A stretch of DNA of 64,000 nucleotides from Gemmiger formicilis. Its GTDB lineage: Bacteria; Bacillota; Clostridia; Oscillospirales; Ruminococcaceae. The stretch lies in the NCBI RefSeq assembly GCF_016900095.1, contig NZ_JACJJP010000010.1:1-64000 (forward strand). Reading direction: 5' to 3'. Under the pieces are notes generated by a model, which worked only from the letters and a program-made list of their open reading frames with translations, did not search any database and was not told where the DNA came from. This document shows, in pieces, positions 52,287 through 60,740 of the stretch. Each line of letters begins with the position of its first letter. Position 1 is the stretch's first letter. A program made the translations under genes and the position numbers.

Positions 52287-54239
52287 ATGGCACAGAAGAA
52301 AGCGCATCCGAAAAAGCCGGTGAGCAAGGCGAAAGCCGCCCCGGCTGTTGCGGCCAAGCCTGTGGCTGAGGAGAAAACCGAACCCGCCCCCAAGAAGGCG
52401 GAACCCGCTGCCGAAAAGGCGGCGCCTGCCCCCAAGAAGGCAGAGCCTGTGACCGAAAAGGCGGCGCCCGCCCCCAAGAAGGCAGAGCCTGTTGCCGAAA
52501 AGGCAGCTCCCGCCCCCAAGAAGGCAGAACCCGCTGCCGAAAAGGCGGTACCCATCCCCAAGAAAGCAAAGCCTGCCCCCAAGAAGGCAGAACCCGCTGC
52601 CGAAAAGGCGGTACCCGCCCCCAAGAAAGCAAAGCCCGCTGCCAAGAAAAAGCCTGCCGCCAAGAAAGCGACTCCGGCCCCTGCCACCGAAGAGCCGAAG
52701 CCTGTTGTGGAAGAACCGGCGCCCGTTGTGGCGGAACCGGTGCAGCCGAAGGAGGAAGCACCTATGGAACAGCAGTATGACACGCCCCGCAGAAGCGTGG
52801 CGTTTATCGGTTCGGAATGTCATCCCTTTGTGAAGACCGGCGGTCTGGGCGACGTGATGTATGCCCTGCCCCGGGAACTGGTCAAGCAGAATTGCGATGT
52901 GCGGGTGATTCTGCCCCGGTACGCCTGCATCCCGCAGAAGTACCAGGACCAGATGGTCTACCGCGGCGAATTTTACATGGACCTGGGCGAGACCGGCCGC
53001 AACTACTACGTGGGCATCATGGAATACGTCCATGACGGCGTGGTGTACGACTTCATCGACAACCAGGAATTCTTCTCCGCCGGCAACCCCTATATCGGCC
53101 TGGTGGATGACATCCCCAAATACTGCTTCTTCAGCAAGGCAGCGCTGGCGGCCCTGAACTGGATGAACTGGATTCCCGATGTGATCCACTGCCATGACTG
53201 GCAGGCGGCGCTGGTGCCGGTGTATCTGCGCACCATGTTCCAGGATACCCCTGTGGGCCACGCCCAGACGGTGCTGACCATCCACAACCTGCGCTTCCAG
53301 GGCATCTACAACATCCCCACCCTGAAATACTGGACCGGCCTGCCGGACGAAGTGTTCAACATGGGCGCCATGAAGCAGGGCTACGAGGATGCCAATATGC
53401 TGAAGGCCGGTCTGGCTTACGCCGACCGCATCACCACCGTCAGCGGCACCTACGCCTGGGAGATCCAGACCCCCGAGTACGGCGAAAAGCTGGAAGATCA
53501 CCTGCGCTACCACAGCTACAAGCTGCGGGGCATTGTCAACGGCATCGACTATGAGATGTGGAACCCCGCCACCGACCCGGCCCTGGCCGTGAACTACGAC
53601 ATCACCAACGTGCTGGACCACAAGTGGCAAAACAAGCTGGCCCTGCAGGAGGAACTGGGCCTGGTGCAGGATCAGGGCAAGTTCGTCATCGGCCTGATCT
53701 CCCGCCTGACCAACCAGAAGGGTCTGGACCTGGTCAATGCCATTGTGCCCGAGCTGATGGACGGCAACACCCAGGTGGTGGTGCTGGGCACCGGCGACAA
53801 GGAGTACGAAGACACCTTCCGCTATTACGAAAACGCCTACCGCGGCATGTTCTGTGCCTGCATCCAGTATGACGAAGCCCGCGCCCACCGCATCTATGCG
53901 GGCGCCGACGCCCTGCTGGTGCCTTCCCGCTTTGAGCCCTGCGGCCTGACCCAGCTCAACGCCATGCACTACGGCACCCTGCCCATCGTGCGGGAGACCG
54001 GCGGCCTGAAGGACACTGTGGAGCCCTACAACGTCTTCAACGGTGACGGCAACGGCTTCACCTTCGACCGCTATGACGCCGGCCTGCTGCTGGACGCCAT
54101 CAACCGCGCCAAGACCGAATACTTTGTCAACCGGTATCACTGGGACGAAGTGGTCCAGCGGGATATGGCCAAGGATGTTTCCTGGGAGAATTCCGCCCGC
54201 CAGTACAAGGACCTGTACCTGGAACTGACGCCGTGGTAA
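52287..54239 (+). CDS. glgA: Glycogen synthase GlgA with N-terminal Lys/Pro/Ala repeat tail
   Basis: 650 residues; normal GlgA has about 480. Residues about 1-160 are a low-complexity tail with a 14-residue unit of the form PAPKKAEPxxEKAA repeated about six times, then KPAAKKKPAAKKATPAPA and an acidic Pro/Glu stretch. The GT5 domain follows from about 168 with FVKTGGLGDV (ADP-glucose loop) and, near the end, PSRFEPCGLTQ (E-x7-E motif). AAAGGA precedes the ATG at 52287. A second ATG at 52764, residue 160, has a perfect AAGGAGG 8 bases upstream and would give a standard 491-residue enzyme. It elongates glycogen from ADP-glucose. No other glg gene is nearby. Confidence 0.93.
   Translation: MAQKKAHPKKPVSKAKAAPAVAAKPVAEEKTEPAPKKAEPAAEKAAPAPKKAEPVTEKAAPAPKKAEPVAEKAAPAPKKAEPAAEKAVPIPKKAKPAPKKAEPAAEKAVPAPKKAKPAAKKKPAAKKATPAPATEEPKPVVEEPAPVVAEPVQPKEEAPMEQQYDTPRRSVAFIGSECHPFVKTGGLGDVMYALPRELVKQNCDVRVILPRYACIPQKYQDQMVYRGEFYMDLGETGRNYYVGIMEYVHDGVVYDFIDNQEFFSAGNPYIGLVDDIPKYCFFSKAALAALNWMNWIPDVIHCHDWQAALVPVYLRTMFQDTPVGHAQTVLTIHNLRFQGIYNIPTLKYWTGLPDEVFNMGAMKQGYEDANMLKAGLAYADRITTVSGTYAWEIQTPEYGEKLEDHLRYHSYKLRGIVNGIDYEMWNPATDPALAVNYDITNVLDHKWQNKLALQEELGLVQDQGKFVIGLISRLTNQKGLDLVNAIVPELMDGNTQVVVLGTGDKEYEDTFRYYENAYRGMFCACIQYDEARAHRIYAGADALLVPSRFEPCGLTQLNAMHYGTLPIVRETGGLKDTVEPYNVFNGDGNGFTFDRYDAGLLLDAINRAKTEYFVNRYHWDEVVQRDMAKDVSWENSARQYKDLYLELTPW
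52370..52675 (+). repeat. In-frame tandem repeat, 42-base period, in glgA
   Basis: About six imperfect copies encode PAPKKAEPxxEKAA. Codon use and GC match the gene, and all copies keep the frame, so the repeat is coding rather than a CRISPR or satellite. Confidence 0.8.
52749..52766 (+). promoter_or_regulatory. Internal ribosome binding site and start in glgA
   Basis: AAGGAGG (52749-52755), 8-base spacing, ATG (52764-52766) in frame with GlgA. It marks the exact border between the tail and the GT5 domain. Confidence 0.65.
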
Positions 54240-54271
54240 TGGGCTGTTCCCCTACTCTTTGACTTGGACGC

Positions 54272-54312
54272 AAAAGAGCGTTAAAGCCTTGCCGGGCTTT
54301 AACGCTCTTTTT
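54272..54312 (+). terminator. Terminator of glgA
   Basis: Seventeen perfect pairs between 54272-54288 and 54295-54311 around TTGCCG, ending in a run of T. It is near-symmetrical, so it also serves the convergent PocR-AraC gene. Confidence 0.92.
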
Positions 54313-54444
54313 GTATCTGGCCAACAGTCCGAATCCTGCCTTGGAAGCATTCGTCCTCAATTGCGAACAAAAATCCAGTAATCCGAACATCCGTCACTAT
54401 CCGCGCCGGGTCCGGCGGCGGTATGATAAAAGCAGATTGGACAC

Positions 54445-55290
54445 TCATTCCGGCACCGTGAACTGCCGGCGGTACGCCTGGGGCGTCAGGCCGGTCTGGG
54501 CGCGGAACACCCGGAAAAAGTAGTTGTAATCCGCAATGCCGATCCGCTGGCAGATTTCGCTGTTGGTCAGCTTGGTGGTGGTCAAAAGCTGCATGGCCCG
54601 CTGGATCCGAAGCCGCCGCACATATGTATTGATCCCGCAGCCGTAGGCCTCCTTGGAAAGCTTGTACAGGGCGGTTCGTCCCATGCCCAGGGCCGTGCAG
54701 ATGCGGCGGCTGGAAAGATCCTCGGCCAGGTGGTCCGACAGGAATCGGTTGAGGGTTTCCTGAGGGCTGCCGGGCACCAGGCGGGCCATCTGTTCCCGCC
54801 ACAACGCCCGGGCGGACAGCGAAAGCAGGTCGCAGGCCGCCCGCAGCAGGGTATACGGGGTGCGGGGCAGCTGCCGGTAGGCTTCATACAAGGTCTTTTC
54901 CGGGATTCCGTATCCCGCACAGAGCTCCTTGGCCCGCTGCCATTCGGCCTCCTCGTCCGCCCCCTGCACAATATGGCTCAGCAGCAGATACCCCACCACC
55001 ACCCCGTCTACCTGGATGGGGGTAATGGCCTCGATGAGCCCCGCATGGCAGGGATAAATCAGGGTTTTGCCCTCCTGCCCCGCACGGCGGCAGGCCTTGC
55101 GGTCACACAGGCGGCAGCCGGTCTCCCCTTCCGGGCTGGTGCGGATCAGCCGGCAGTAGGCGGGCAGTTCTGCCGGGTAGGAAAGGATGTCCATGCCCCA
55201 TTCGTCAAACACCACGGTGCGCAGGCCGGTCAGCTCATAAAAGTCCCGCAGCAGCACCAGCAGTTCTTCCTTGTCAAAGACGGCACGCAA
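54445..55290 (-). CDS. AraC-family regulator with PocR sensor domain
   Basis: 281 residues. The PocR domain (about 5-160) has [25 protein letters not shown] and [14 protein letters not shown], with conserved cysteines and the TPI strand. The C-terminal AraC pair of helix-turn-helix motifs (about 180-280) ends in [14 protein letters not shown] at 55290 is taken as start: AGGGGGAAAAGG is upstream, and a near-consensus promoter at 55318-55346 lies upstream of it, which rejects the longer frame to 55362. It is divergent from ribulokinase and arabinose isomerase, so it probably controls L-arabinose use. Confidence 0.85.
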   Translation of the reverse strand: MRAVFDKEELLVLLRDFYELTGLRTVVFDEWGMDILSYPAELPAYCRLIRTSPEGETGCRLCDRKACRRAGQEGKTLIYPCHAGLIEAITPIQVDGVVVGYLLLSHIVQGADEEAEWQRAKELCAGYGIPEKTLYEAYRQLPRTPYTLLRAACDLLSLSARALWREQMARLVPGSPQETLNRFLSDHLAEDLSSRRICTALGMGRTALYKLSKEAYGCGINTYVRRLRIQRAMQLLTTTKLTNSEICQRIGIADYNYFFRVFRAQTGLTPQAYRRQFTVPE

Positions 55291-55317
55291 TGCCTTTTCC
55301 CCCTTCCCTTTTTCTGT

Positions 55318-55346
55318 ATTGTAAGATGGTGCTCCGGCGCTGTCAA
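55318..55346 (-). promoter_or_regulatory. Promoter of the PocR-AraC gene
   Basis: Minus strand: -35 TTGACA (55341-55346, perfect), 17-base spacer, -10 TACAAT (55318-55323). It lies within 70 bases of the divergent kinase start. Confidence 0.85.
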
Positions 55347-55382
55347 TCGCAAACTTCCACAAATTCCACAGGCGGTGATACC

Positions 55383-56966
55383 ATGAACAGAACCGAACAA
55401 AAATCCACTGCGCTGGGCCTGGAACTGGGTTCCACCCGCATCAAGGCGGTGCTGATTGCCCCGGACGGCACCGTGCTGGCCAGCGGCGCCCACGACTGGG
55501 AAAACCGGTACGAGGACGGCTACTGGACCTACCACATGGACGAAGTGTGGGCGGGTATACAGGATGCCTACCGAAACCTGGCCGGGGACTACGCCAAAAT
55601 CTACGGCGAACCCCTGACCACGGTGGGTGCCATGGGTGTTTCGGCCATGATGCACGGCTATCTGCCCTTTGACAAAAACGGCAACCAGCTGGCAGCCTTC
55701 CGCACCTGGCGCAACACCACCACCGGCCCCGCGGCCGAAGTCCTGACCGAGCGTTTCCACTTCAACATTCCTCAGCGCTGGAGCGTGGCCCATCTCTACC
55801 AGGCCATCCTTAACGGGGAAGACCATGTGAAAGATATTGCCTTTCTGACCACCCTGGCCGGGTATGTACACTGGAAGCTTACCGGCAAAAAAGTGCTGGG
55901 CATCGGGGATGCTTCCGGCATCTTTCCCATCGACAGCAATACCTGCGACTATGACGCCGCCATGATGGATTCCTTTGACCAACTGCCGGAGAGCGCCCGC
56001 CTGCCTTACCGGCTGCGGGATATTCTGCCCCGGGTACTCTGCGCCGGCGAGGACGCGGGCGTTCTGACCGAAGAAGGAGCCCATCTGCTGGACCCCACCG
56101 GCACTTTGTCCCCGGGGGTGTCCCTCTGCCCGCCGGAGGGCGACGCCGGCACCGGCATGGCCGCCACCAACACGGTGGCCATGCGCACCGGCAACGTGAG
56201 CGCCGGCACCTCCATCTTTGCCATGGTGGTGCTGGAAAAGCCCCTGCAAAAGGTCTACCCCGAAATCGACCTGGTCACCACCCCCGACGGCGCCCCGGTG
56301 GCCATGGTCCACTGCAACAACTGCACCAGCGACCTGAACGCCTGGGTGAATCTGTTCGGGCAGGTAGCAGCACTGTGCGGGGCAGAAATTCCGACCTCCG
56401 AGCTGTTTCCCCGGCTGTTCGCCGCCTCGCTGGAAGGGGCGCCGGACTGCGGCGGACTGGTGCCGGTGAACTACTATTCCGGCGAAGGCGTGACCCACTT
56501 TGACGCGGGCCATCCGATGCTACTGCGCAGCGCCCAGAGCGCCTTCACCCTGCCCAACCTCATGCGGGCCCACATCTACTCCGCCATGGCCACCCTCAAG
56601 ATCGGGCTGGACATCCTGCAGGGCGAGAAGGTGGCGGTGGACCGTCTGCTGGGTCACGGCGGCCTGTTCAAGACCCCCGGGGTGGCCCAGCGGTATCTGG
56701 CCGCGGCGGCCCGGGCACCGGTCACCGTGATGCAGACCGCCGGAGAGGGCGGCCCCTACGGCATGGCCCTGCTGGCCGGGTACCGCCTGGCGGTGCTGGA
56801 AGGCTGCCCGCTGCATCTGGCCGACTATCTGCAGCAAAGGATTTTTGCCGATGCCCCCGGTTCCACCCTGGCGCCGGACGATGCCGATGTAGCCGGGTTT
56901 GCCGCTTTTCTGGAACGATACAAGGCTGCCCTGCACGCAGAGCGGGCCGCCGTGGAACATCTGTAA
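55383..56966 (+). CDS. FGGY-family sugar kinase, probable L-ribulokinase
   Basis: 527 residues. The N-terminal FGGY fold begins [14 protein letters not shown] (phosphate loop), [13 protein letters not shown] and FRTWRNTTT; the C-terminal lobe holds [21 protein letters not shown], the ATP site. It lies 13 bases upstream of arabinose isomerase, so L-ribulose is the expected substrate; it is not close to classical AraB and resembles the xylulokinase-like ribulokinases of Firmicutes. The ribosome binding site (GGCGGTGAT) is weak. Confidence 0.85.
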   Translation: MNRTEQKSTALGLELGSTRIKAVLIAPDGTVLASGAHDWENRYEDGYWTYHMDEVWAGIQDAYRNLAGDYAKIYGEPLTTVGAMGVSAMMHGYLPFDKNGNQLAAFRTWRNTTTGPAAEVLTERFHFNIPQRWSVAHLYQAILNGEDHVKDIAFLTTLAGYVHWKLTGKKVLGIGDASGIFPIDSNTCDYDAAMMDSFDQLPESARLPYRLRDILPRVLCAGEDAGVLTEEGAHLLDPTGTLSPGVSLCPPEGDAGTGMAATNTVAMRTGNVSAGTSIFAMVVLEKPLQKVYPEIDLVTTPDGAPVAMVHCNNCTSDLNAWVNLFGQVAALCGAEIPTSELFPRLFAASLEGAPDCGGLVPVNYYSGEGVTHFDAGHPMLLRSAQSAFTLPNLMRAHIYSAMATLKIGLDILQGEKVAVDRLLGHGGLFKTPGVAQRYLAAAARAPVTVMQTAGEGGPYGMALLAGYRLAVLEGCPLHLADYLQQRIFADAPGSTLAPDDADVAGFAAFLERYKAALHAERAAVEHL

Positions 56967-56979
56967 AGGAGGAAATTTC

Positions 56980-58449
56980 ATGCAGTACGAATTTTGGTTT
57001 GTGGTGGGCAGTCAGTTTCTGTATGGCCCCGAAGTGCTGGAGACGGTGGCACACCGCGCCGCCGAGATGGCCGAGGTGCTGAACGCCTCCGGCAATCTGC
57101 CCTGCAAACTGGTGTACAAGGTCACGGCCAAGACCAACAAGGAGATTGCCGACGTGGTGCGGGAAGCCAACTACGACCCCCACTGCGCGGGCATCGTGAC
57201 CTGGTGCCACACCTTCAGCCCCAGCAAGATGTGGATCAACGGCTTTGTGAACCTGCAGAAGCCCTACTGCCATTTTGCCACCCAGTACAACCGGGAGATT
57301 CCCAACGAAGAGATCGACATGGATTTCATGAACCTGAACCAGGCCGCCCACGGGGACCGGGAACACGGGTTCATCGCCGCCCGGCTGCGCATGCCCCGCA
57401 AGATCATTGCCGGGTACTGGCAGGATGAGGAGGTCCAGAAGCGTCTGGGCCGCTGGATGCGCACCGCCGTGGGCGTGGCGGTCTCCCGGGATCTCAAGGT
57501 CATGCGCTTCGGTGACAACATGCGGGAAGTGGCTGTCACCGAGGGCGACAAGGTAGAAGTGCAGGCCAAGCTGGGCTGGCAGGTGAACACCTGGGCAGTG
57601 GGCGACCTGGTGAAGGTGATGCATGAAGTCACCGACGCCGAGATCGACGCCCTGATGGAGGTCTACCGCGCCAACTACGACTTTGCCACCGACGATATCG
57701 ACGCCGTGCGCTACCAGGCCCGGGAGGAAATTGCCATCAAGAAGATGCTGGACGCGGAAGAGTGCAAGGCATTCTCCAACACCTTCCAGGACCTGTACGG
57801 CATGGAACAGCTGCCGGGTCTGGCCAGCCAGCACCTGATGGCCCAGGGCTACGGCTACGGCGGCGAGGGCGACTGGAAGGTGGCCGCCATGACCGCCATC
57901 CTGAAAGCCATGGGCGAGGGCGGCAACGGCTGCTCGCTGTTCATGGAGGACTACACCTACAACCTGGTACCCGGGGCGGAGTACAGCCTGGGCGCCCACA
58001 TGCTGGAAGTCTGCCCCTGCTGCGCGGCCCAGCGGCCCCGCATCGAGACCCACCCCCTGGGCATCGGCATGAACGAGAAGGACCCTGCCCGGCTGGTGTT
58101 TGAGGGCAAGCCCGGCAAGGCCATTGTGGTGAGCCTGATCGATATGGGCGGCCGTCTGCGGCTGATCTGCCAGGACATCGAGTGCGTGAAACCCATCCTG
58201 CCCATGCCCAACCTGCCGGTGGCCCGGGTGATGTGGAAGGCCCTGCCCAGCCTGACAACCGGGGTGGAATGCTGGATCACCGCGGGCGGTGCCCACCACA
58301 CGGTGCTGAGCTACGACGTCACTGCCGAGCAGATGCACGACTGGGCCAACATGATGGACATTGAGTTTGTCCACATCGGCAAGGACACCACCCCCGAAAG
58401 CCTGGAACACGATCTGTTCCTGGCAGACCTGGCCTGGAAGCTGAAATAA
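56980..58449 (+). CDS. araA: L-arabinose isomerase
   Basis: 489 residues, normal length. It begins EFWFVVGSQFLYGPEVL, has WCHTFSPSKMWI, GDNMREVAVTEGDKVEVQ, FMEDYTYNL and ends with SYDVTAEQMHDWANMMDIEFVHIG; the manganese ligands in FMEDYTY and the later His are present. It converts L-arabinose to L-ribulose. AAAGGAGG precedes the ATG. With the upstream kinase it gives L-ribulose-5-phosphate; the 4-epimerase AraD is not in the window. Confidence 0.96.
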   Translation: MQYEFWFVVGSQFLYGPEVLETVAHRAAEMAEVLNASGNLPCKLVYKVTAKTNKEIADVVREANYDPHCAGIVTWCHTFSPSKMWINGFVNLQKPYCHFATQYNREIPNEEIDMDFMNLNQAAHGDREHGFIAARLRMPRKIIAGYWQDEEVQKRLGRWMRTAVGVAVSRDLKVMRFGDNMREVAVTEGDKVEVQAKLGWQVNTWAVGDLVKVMHEVTDAEIDALMEVYRANYDFATDDIDAVRYQAREEIAIKKMLDAEECKAFSNTFQDLYGMEQLPGLASQHLMAQGYGYGGEGDWKVAAMTAILKAMGEGGNGCSLFMEDYTYNLVPGAEYSLGAHMLEVCPCCAAQRPRIETHPLGIGMNEKDPARLVFEGKPGKAIVVSLIDMGGRLRLICQDIECVKPILPMPNLPVARVMWKALPSLTTGVECWITAGGAHHTVLSYDVTAEQMHDWANMMDIEFVHIGKDTTPESLEHDLFLADLAWKLK

Positions 58450-58497
58450 AGGAACCGGTCCGGAAAAGGACCTTCAACGCAAAAGGAGCGAACCACC

Positions 58498-59157
58498 ATG
58501 AAATTCTATATTGATACCGCCAACGTGGACGAAATCCGCAAAGCCAACGACATGGGCATCATTGCGGGCGTGACCACCAACCCCAGCCTGATTGCCAAGG
58601 AAGGCCGTGATTATGCCGAAACTCTGGCCGAGATCGCCACCATCGTGGACGGCCCCATTTCCGGCGAGGTCAAGGCCACCACCACCGACGCCGAAACCAT
58701 GGTCAAGGAAGGCGAGGCTATCTACGCCCTGGACCCCAAGCATATGGTGGTCAAGATTCCCATGACCGCCGAGGGCCTCAAGGCCATCAAGATGCTGTCT
58801 GCCAAGGGCATTCCCACCAACTGCACCCTGATCTTCAGCGCCAACCAGGCGCTGCTGGCGGCCCGGGCCGGTGCCACCTACGTCAGCCCCTTCCTGGGGC
58901 GGCTGGATGACATTTCCCAGCACGGCATTGAGCTGGTGGAAAACATCCACGATATGTTTTTGAACTATCCCGACATCCAGACCCAGATCATCGCCGCCAG
59001 CGTGCGCAACCCCATGCACGTGACCGACTGCGCCCTGGCCGGGGCGGACATTGCCACGGTGCCCTACAAGGTGCTGGAACAGATGATCCACCACCCCCTG
59101 ACCGACGCGGGCATTGAGAAGTTCAAGGCAGACTACATCAAGGTCTTCGGCGAGTAA
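58498..59157 (+). CDS. fsa: Transaldolase-like / fructose-6-phosphate aldolase family protein
   Basis: 219 residues, the length of the small TalC/FSA class. Schiff-base Lys86 lies in [47 protein letters not shown] are family hallmarks. It can act as transaldolase in the non-oxidative pentose phosphate pathway, which fits pentose use by the preceding araA operon, or as an aldolase for dihydroxyacetone. AAAAGGAG precedes the ATG; a terminator follows. Confidence 0.9.
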   Translation: MKFYIDTANVDEIRKANDMGIIAGVTTNPSLIAKEGRDYAETLAEIATIVDGPISGEVKATTTDAETMVKEGEAIYALDPKHMVVKIPMTAEGLKAIKMLSAKGIPTNCTLIFSANQALLAARAGATYVSPFLGRLDDISQHGIELVENIHDMFLNYPDIQTQIIAASVRNPMHVTDCALAGADIATVPYKVLEQMIHHPLTDAGIEKFKADYIKVFGE

Positions 59158-59200
59158 GCTTTGTCCCTCGCTTTGTATTTTCACGGACAGAAAAATGGCG

Positions 59201-59240
59201 GCAGCCGGCGGAAAATCTTTTTCGCCGGCTGCTTTGTTGT
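59201..59240 (+). terminator. Terminator of the arabinose operon
   Basis: GCAGCCGGCG (59201-59210) and CGCCGGCTGC (59223-59232), 12-base loop, followed by TTTGTTGT. Confidence 0.75.
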
Positions 59241-59243
59241 AGG

Positions 59244-59272
59244 GTGACAGAACGGGATTCCCGTATTATAAT
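59244..59272 (+). promoter_or_regulatory. Promoter of the second MATE gene
   Basis: -35 GTGACA (59244-59249), 17-base spacer, -10 TATAAT (59267-59272, perfect). Confidence 0.75.
59252..59264. promoter_or_regulatory. Operator in the promoter spacer of the MATE gene
   Basis: ACGGGA-T-TCCCGT, a perfect inverted repeat filling the spacer between -35 and -10. A repressor bound there would exclude RNA polymerase. Confidence 0.65.
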
Positions 59273-59321
59273 AAAAAGATAAGCCTTTTACACCTCCAGG
59301 AAAGTGAGCGATGCATCTTCC

Positions 59322-60686
59322 ATGAACAAGACACCGGACAAAGAATACTTATTTGAAAGCATGCCGGTTCCCAGTGCCGTTATGCAGCTGTCTCTCCCCA
59401 TCGTGATCAGTTCCCTGGTCACCATCCTGTACAACCTGGCAGACACCTTTTTCGTCGGTATGCTCAACGACCCCGTGCAGAACGCCGCGGTCACCCTGGT
59501 GTATCCGGTGACCCTGGCCTTCAACGCCGTCAACAACCTGTTCGGTGTAGGTGTGTCCAGTGCTATGAGCCGGAATCTGGGCGCCAGGGAATACGAACAG
59601 GTGCGCACCTGTTCCGCCTTCGGCTTTTACGGCGCCTTTGTCAGCGGGCTGTTGTTTTCAGCGCTGTGCACCCTGCTGCACACCCCGCTTCTGGCCCTGC
59701 TGGGCACTGACGCCCAGACCCTGAACGCCACCATGGGGTACATGCGCTGGACGGTATGGTTTGGCGCCCTGCCCGCCATCCTGAACGTGGTACAAAGCTA
59801 CATGGTGCGCAGCGAGGGCAGCACCCTGCACGCCAGCATCGGCACCATGAGCGGCTGTTTTCTCAACATTCTGCTGGACCCCATCTTCATCCTGCCCTGG
59901 GGGCTGAACATGGGCGCCGCCGGGGCCGGCCTGGCCACCTTCCTGTCCAACTGCGTGGCCTGCCTGTACTTCATCGTGCTGGCCCGCATCAAAAAGGGCA
60001 ACACCTTCATCACCATGAACCCCCGCCAGCTGCGCAAACTGACGGTGAAACAGGTGCGCAACATTCTGGGCGTGGGCATTCCCGCCTCCATCCAGAACCT
60101 GCTCAACGTGCTGGGCACTACCATTCTGAACAACTTCACCGCCCCCTACGGCGCCGCCGCCATCGCCGCCATGGGCATCAGCCAGAAGTTGTACACGATC
60201 CCCATGCAGGTTTCCCTGGGCTTTTCCCAGGGGATCATGCCCCTGGTCAGCTACAACTACGCCAGCGGCAACCGCCAGCGGATGAAGCAGGCCATCCTGT
60301 TCGCTCTGCGCATCATTGTGTTTTCCATGCTGGTGCTCAGCGTGGTGTATTTCCTGGGCGCCCCTGCCATGATCCGTGCCTTCATGGACAGCGAGGAAAT
60401 TGTGGGATACGGCACCCGTTTTCTGCGGGTTATGTGCCTGGGGTTTGTGTTCCTGTGCACCGACTTTCTGGCGGTGGGCGTATTCCAGGCCCTGGGCATG
60501 GGCCGCAACGCCCTGGTGTTCGCCATCTGCCGCAAGCTGGTGCTGGAAATACCCCTGCTGTTTGTGCTGAACTGGCTGTATCCGCTGTACGGCCTGCCTT
60601 TTGCCCCGCTGATCACCGAAGTGTTTTTGTCCTGCATGGGCATTCTGATGCTGCGGCGGATCATGCGCGAGGAAGTGCACACCTGA
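59322..60686 (+). CDS. MATE-family efflux protein
   Basis: 454 residues, twelve helices in two halves. LADTFFVGMLNDP (end of helix 2), SSAMSRNLGAREYEQV and, in the second half, GIMPLVSYNYASGNRQRMKQA are MATE landmarks. It differs clearly from the MATE protein at 16597-17970. The start is uncertain: a GTG at 59304 gives six extra residues but abuts AGGA, while the ATG at 59322 lacks a good site. The promoter has a palindrome in its spacer, so it is probably induced. Substrate unknown. Confidence 0.9.
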   Translation: MNKTPDKEYLFESMPVPSAVMQLSLPIVISSLVTILYNLADTFFVGMLNDPVQNAAVTLVYPVTLAFNAVNNLFGVGVSSAMSRNLGAREYEQVRTCSAFGFYGAFVSGLLFSALCTLLHTPLLALLGTDAQTLNATMGYMRWTVWFGALPAILNVVQSYMVRSEGSTLHASIGTMSGCFLNILLDPIFILPWGLNMGAAGAGLATFLSNCVACLYFIVLARIKKGNTFITMNPRQLRKLTVKQVRNILGVGIPASIQNLLNVLGTTILNNFTAPYGAAAIAAMGISQKLYTIPMQVSLGFSQGIMPLVSYNYASGNRQRMKQAILFALRIIVFSMLVLSVVYFLGAPAMIRAFMDSEEIVGYGTRFLRVMCLGFVFLCTDFLAVGVFQALGMGRNALVFAICRKLVLEIPLLFVLNWLYPLYGLPFAPLITEVFLSCMGILMLRRIMREEVHT

Positions 60687-60702
60687 TCCATTTTCCTGAA
60701 AC

Positions 60703-60740
60703 AAAAAAGACGCAGCCGCCGCTGCGTCTTTTTTGTTTTC
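60703..60740 (+). terminator. Bidirectional terminator between convergent genes
   Basis: AAAAAAGACGCAGC (60703-60716), loop CGCC, GCTGCGTCTTTTTT (60721-60734), 14 perfect pairs. Confidence 0.92.

Noticed and set aside
52370-52675. Regular 42-base repeats considered as a CRISPR array
   Set aside because: Repeats are contiguous without spacers, in frame, and encode a consistent peptide unit in glgA; no cas genes.
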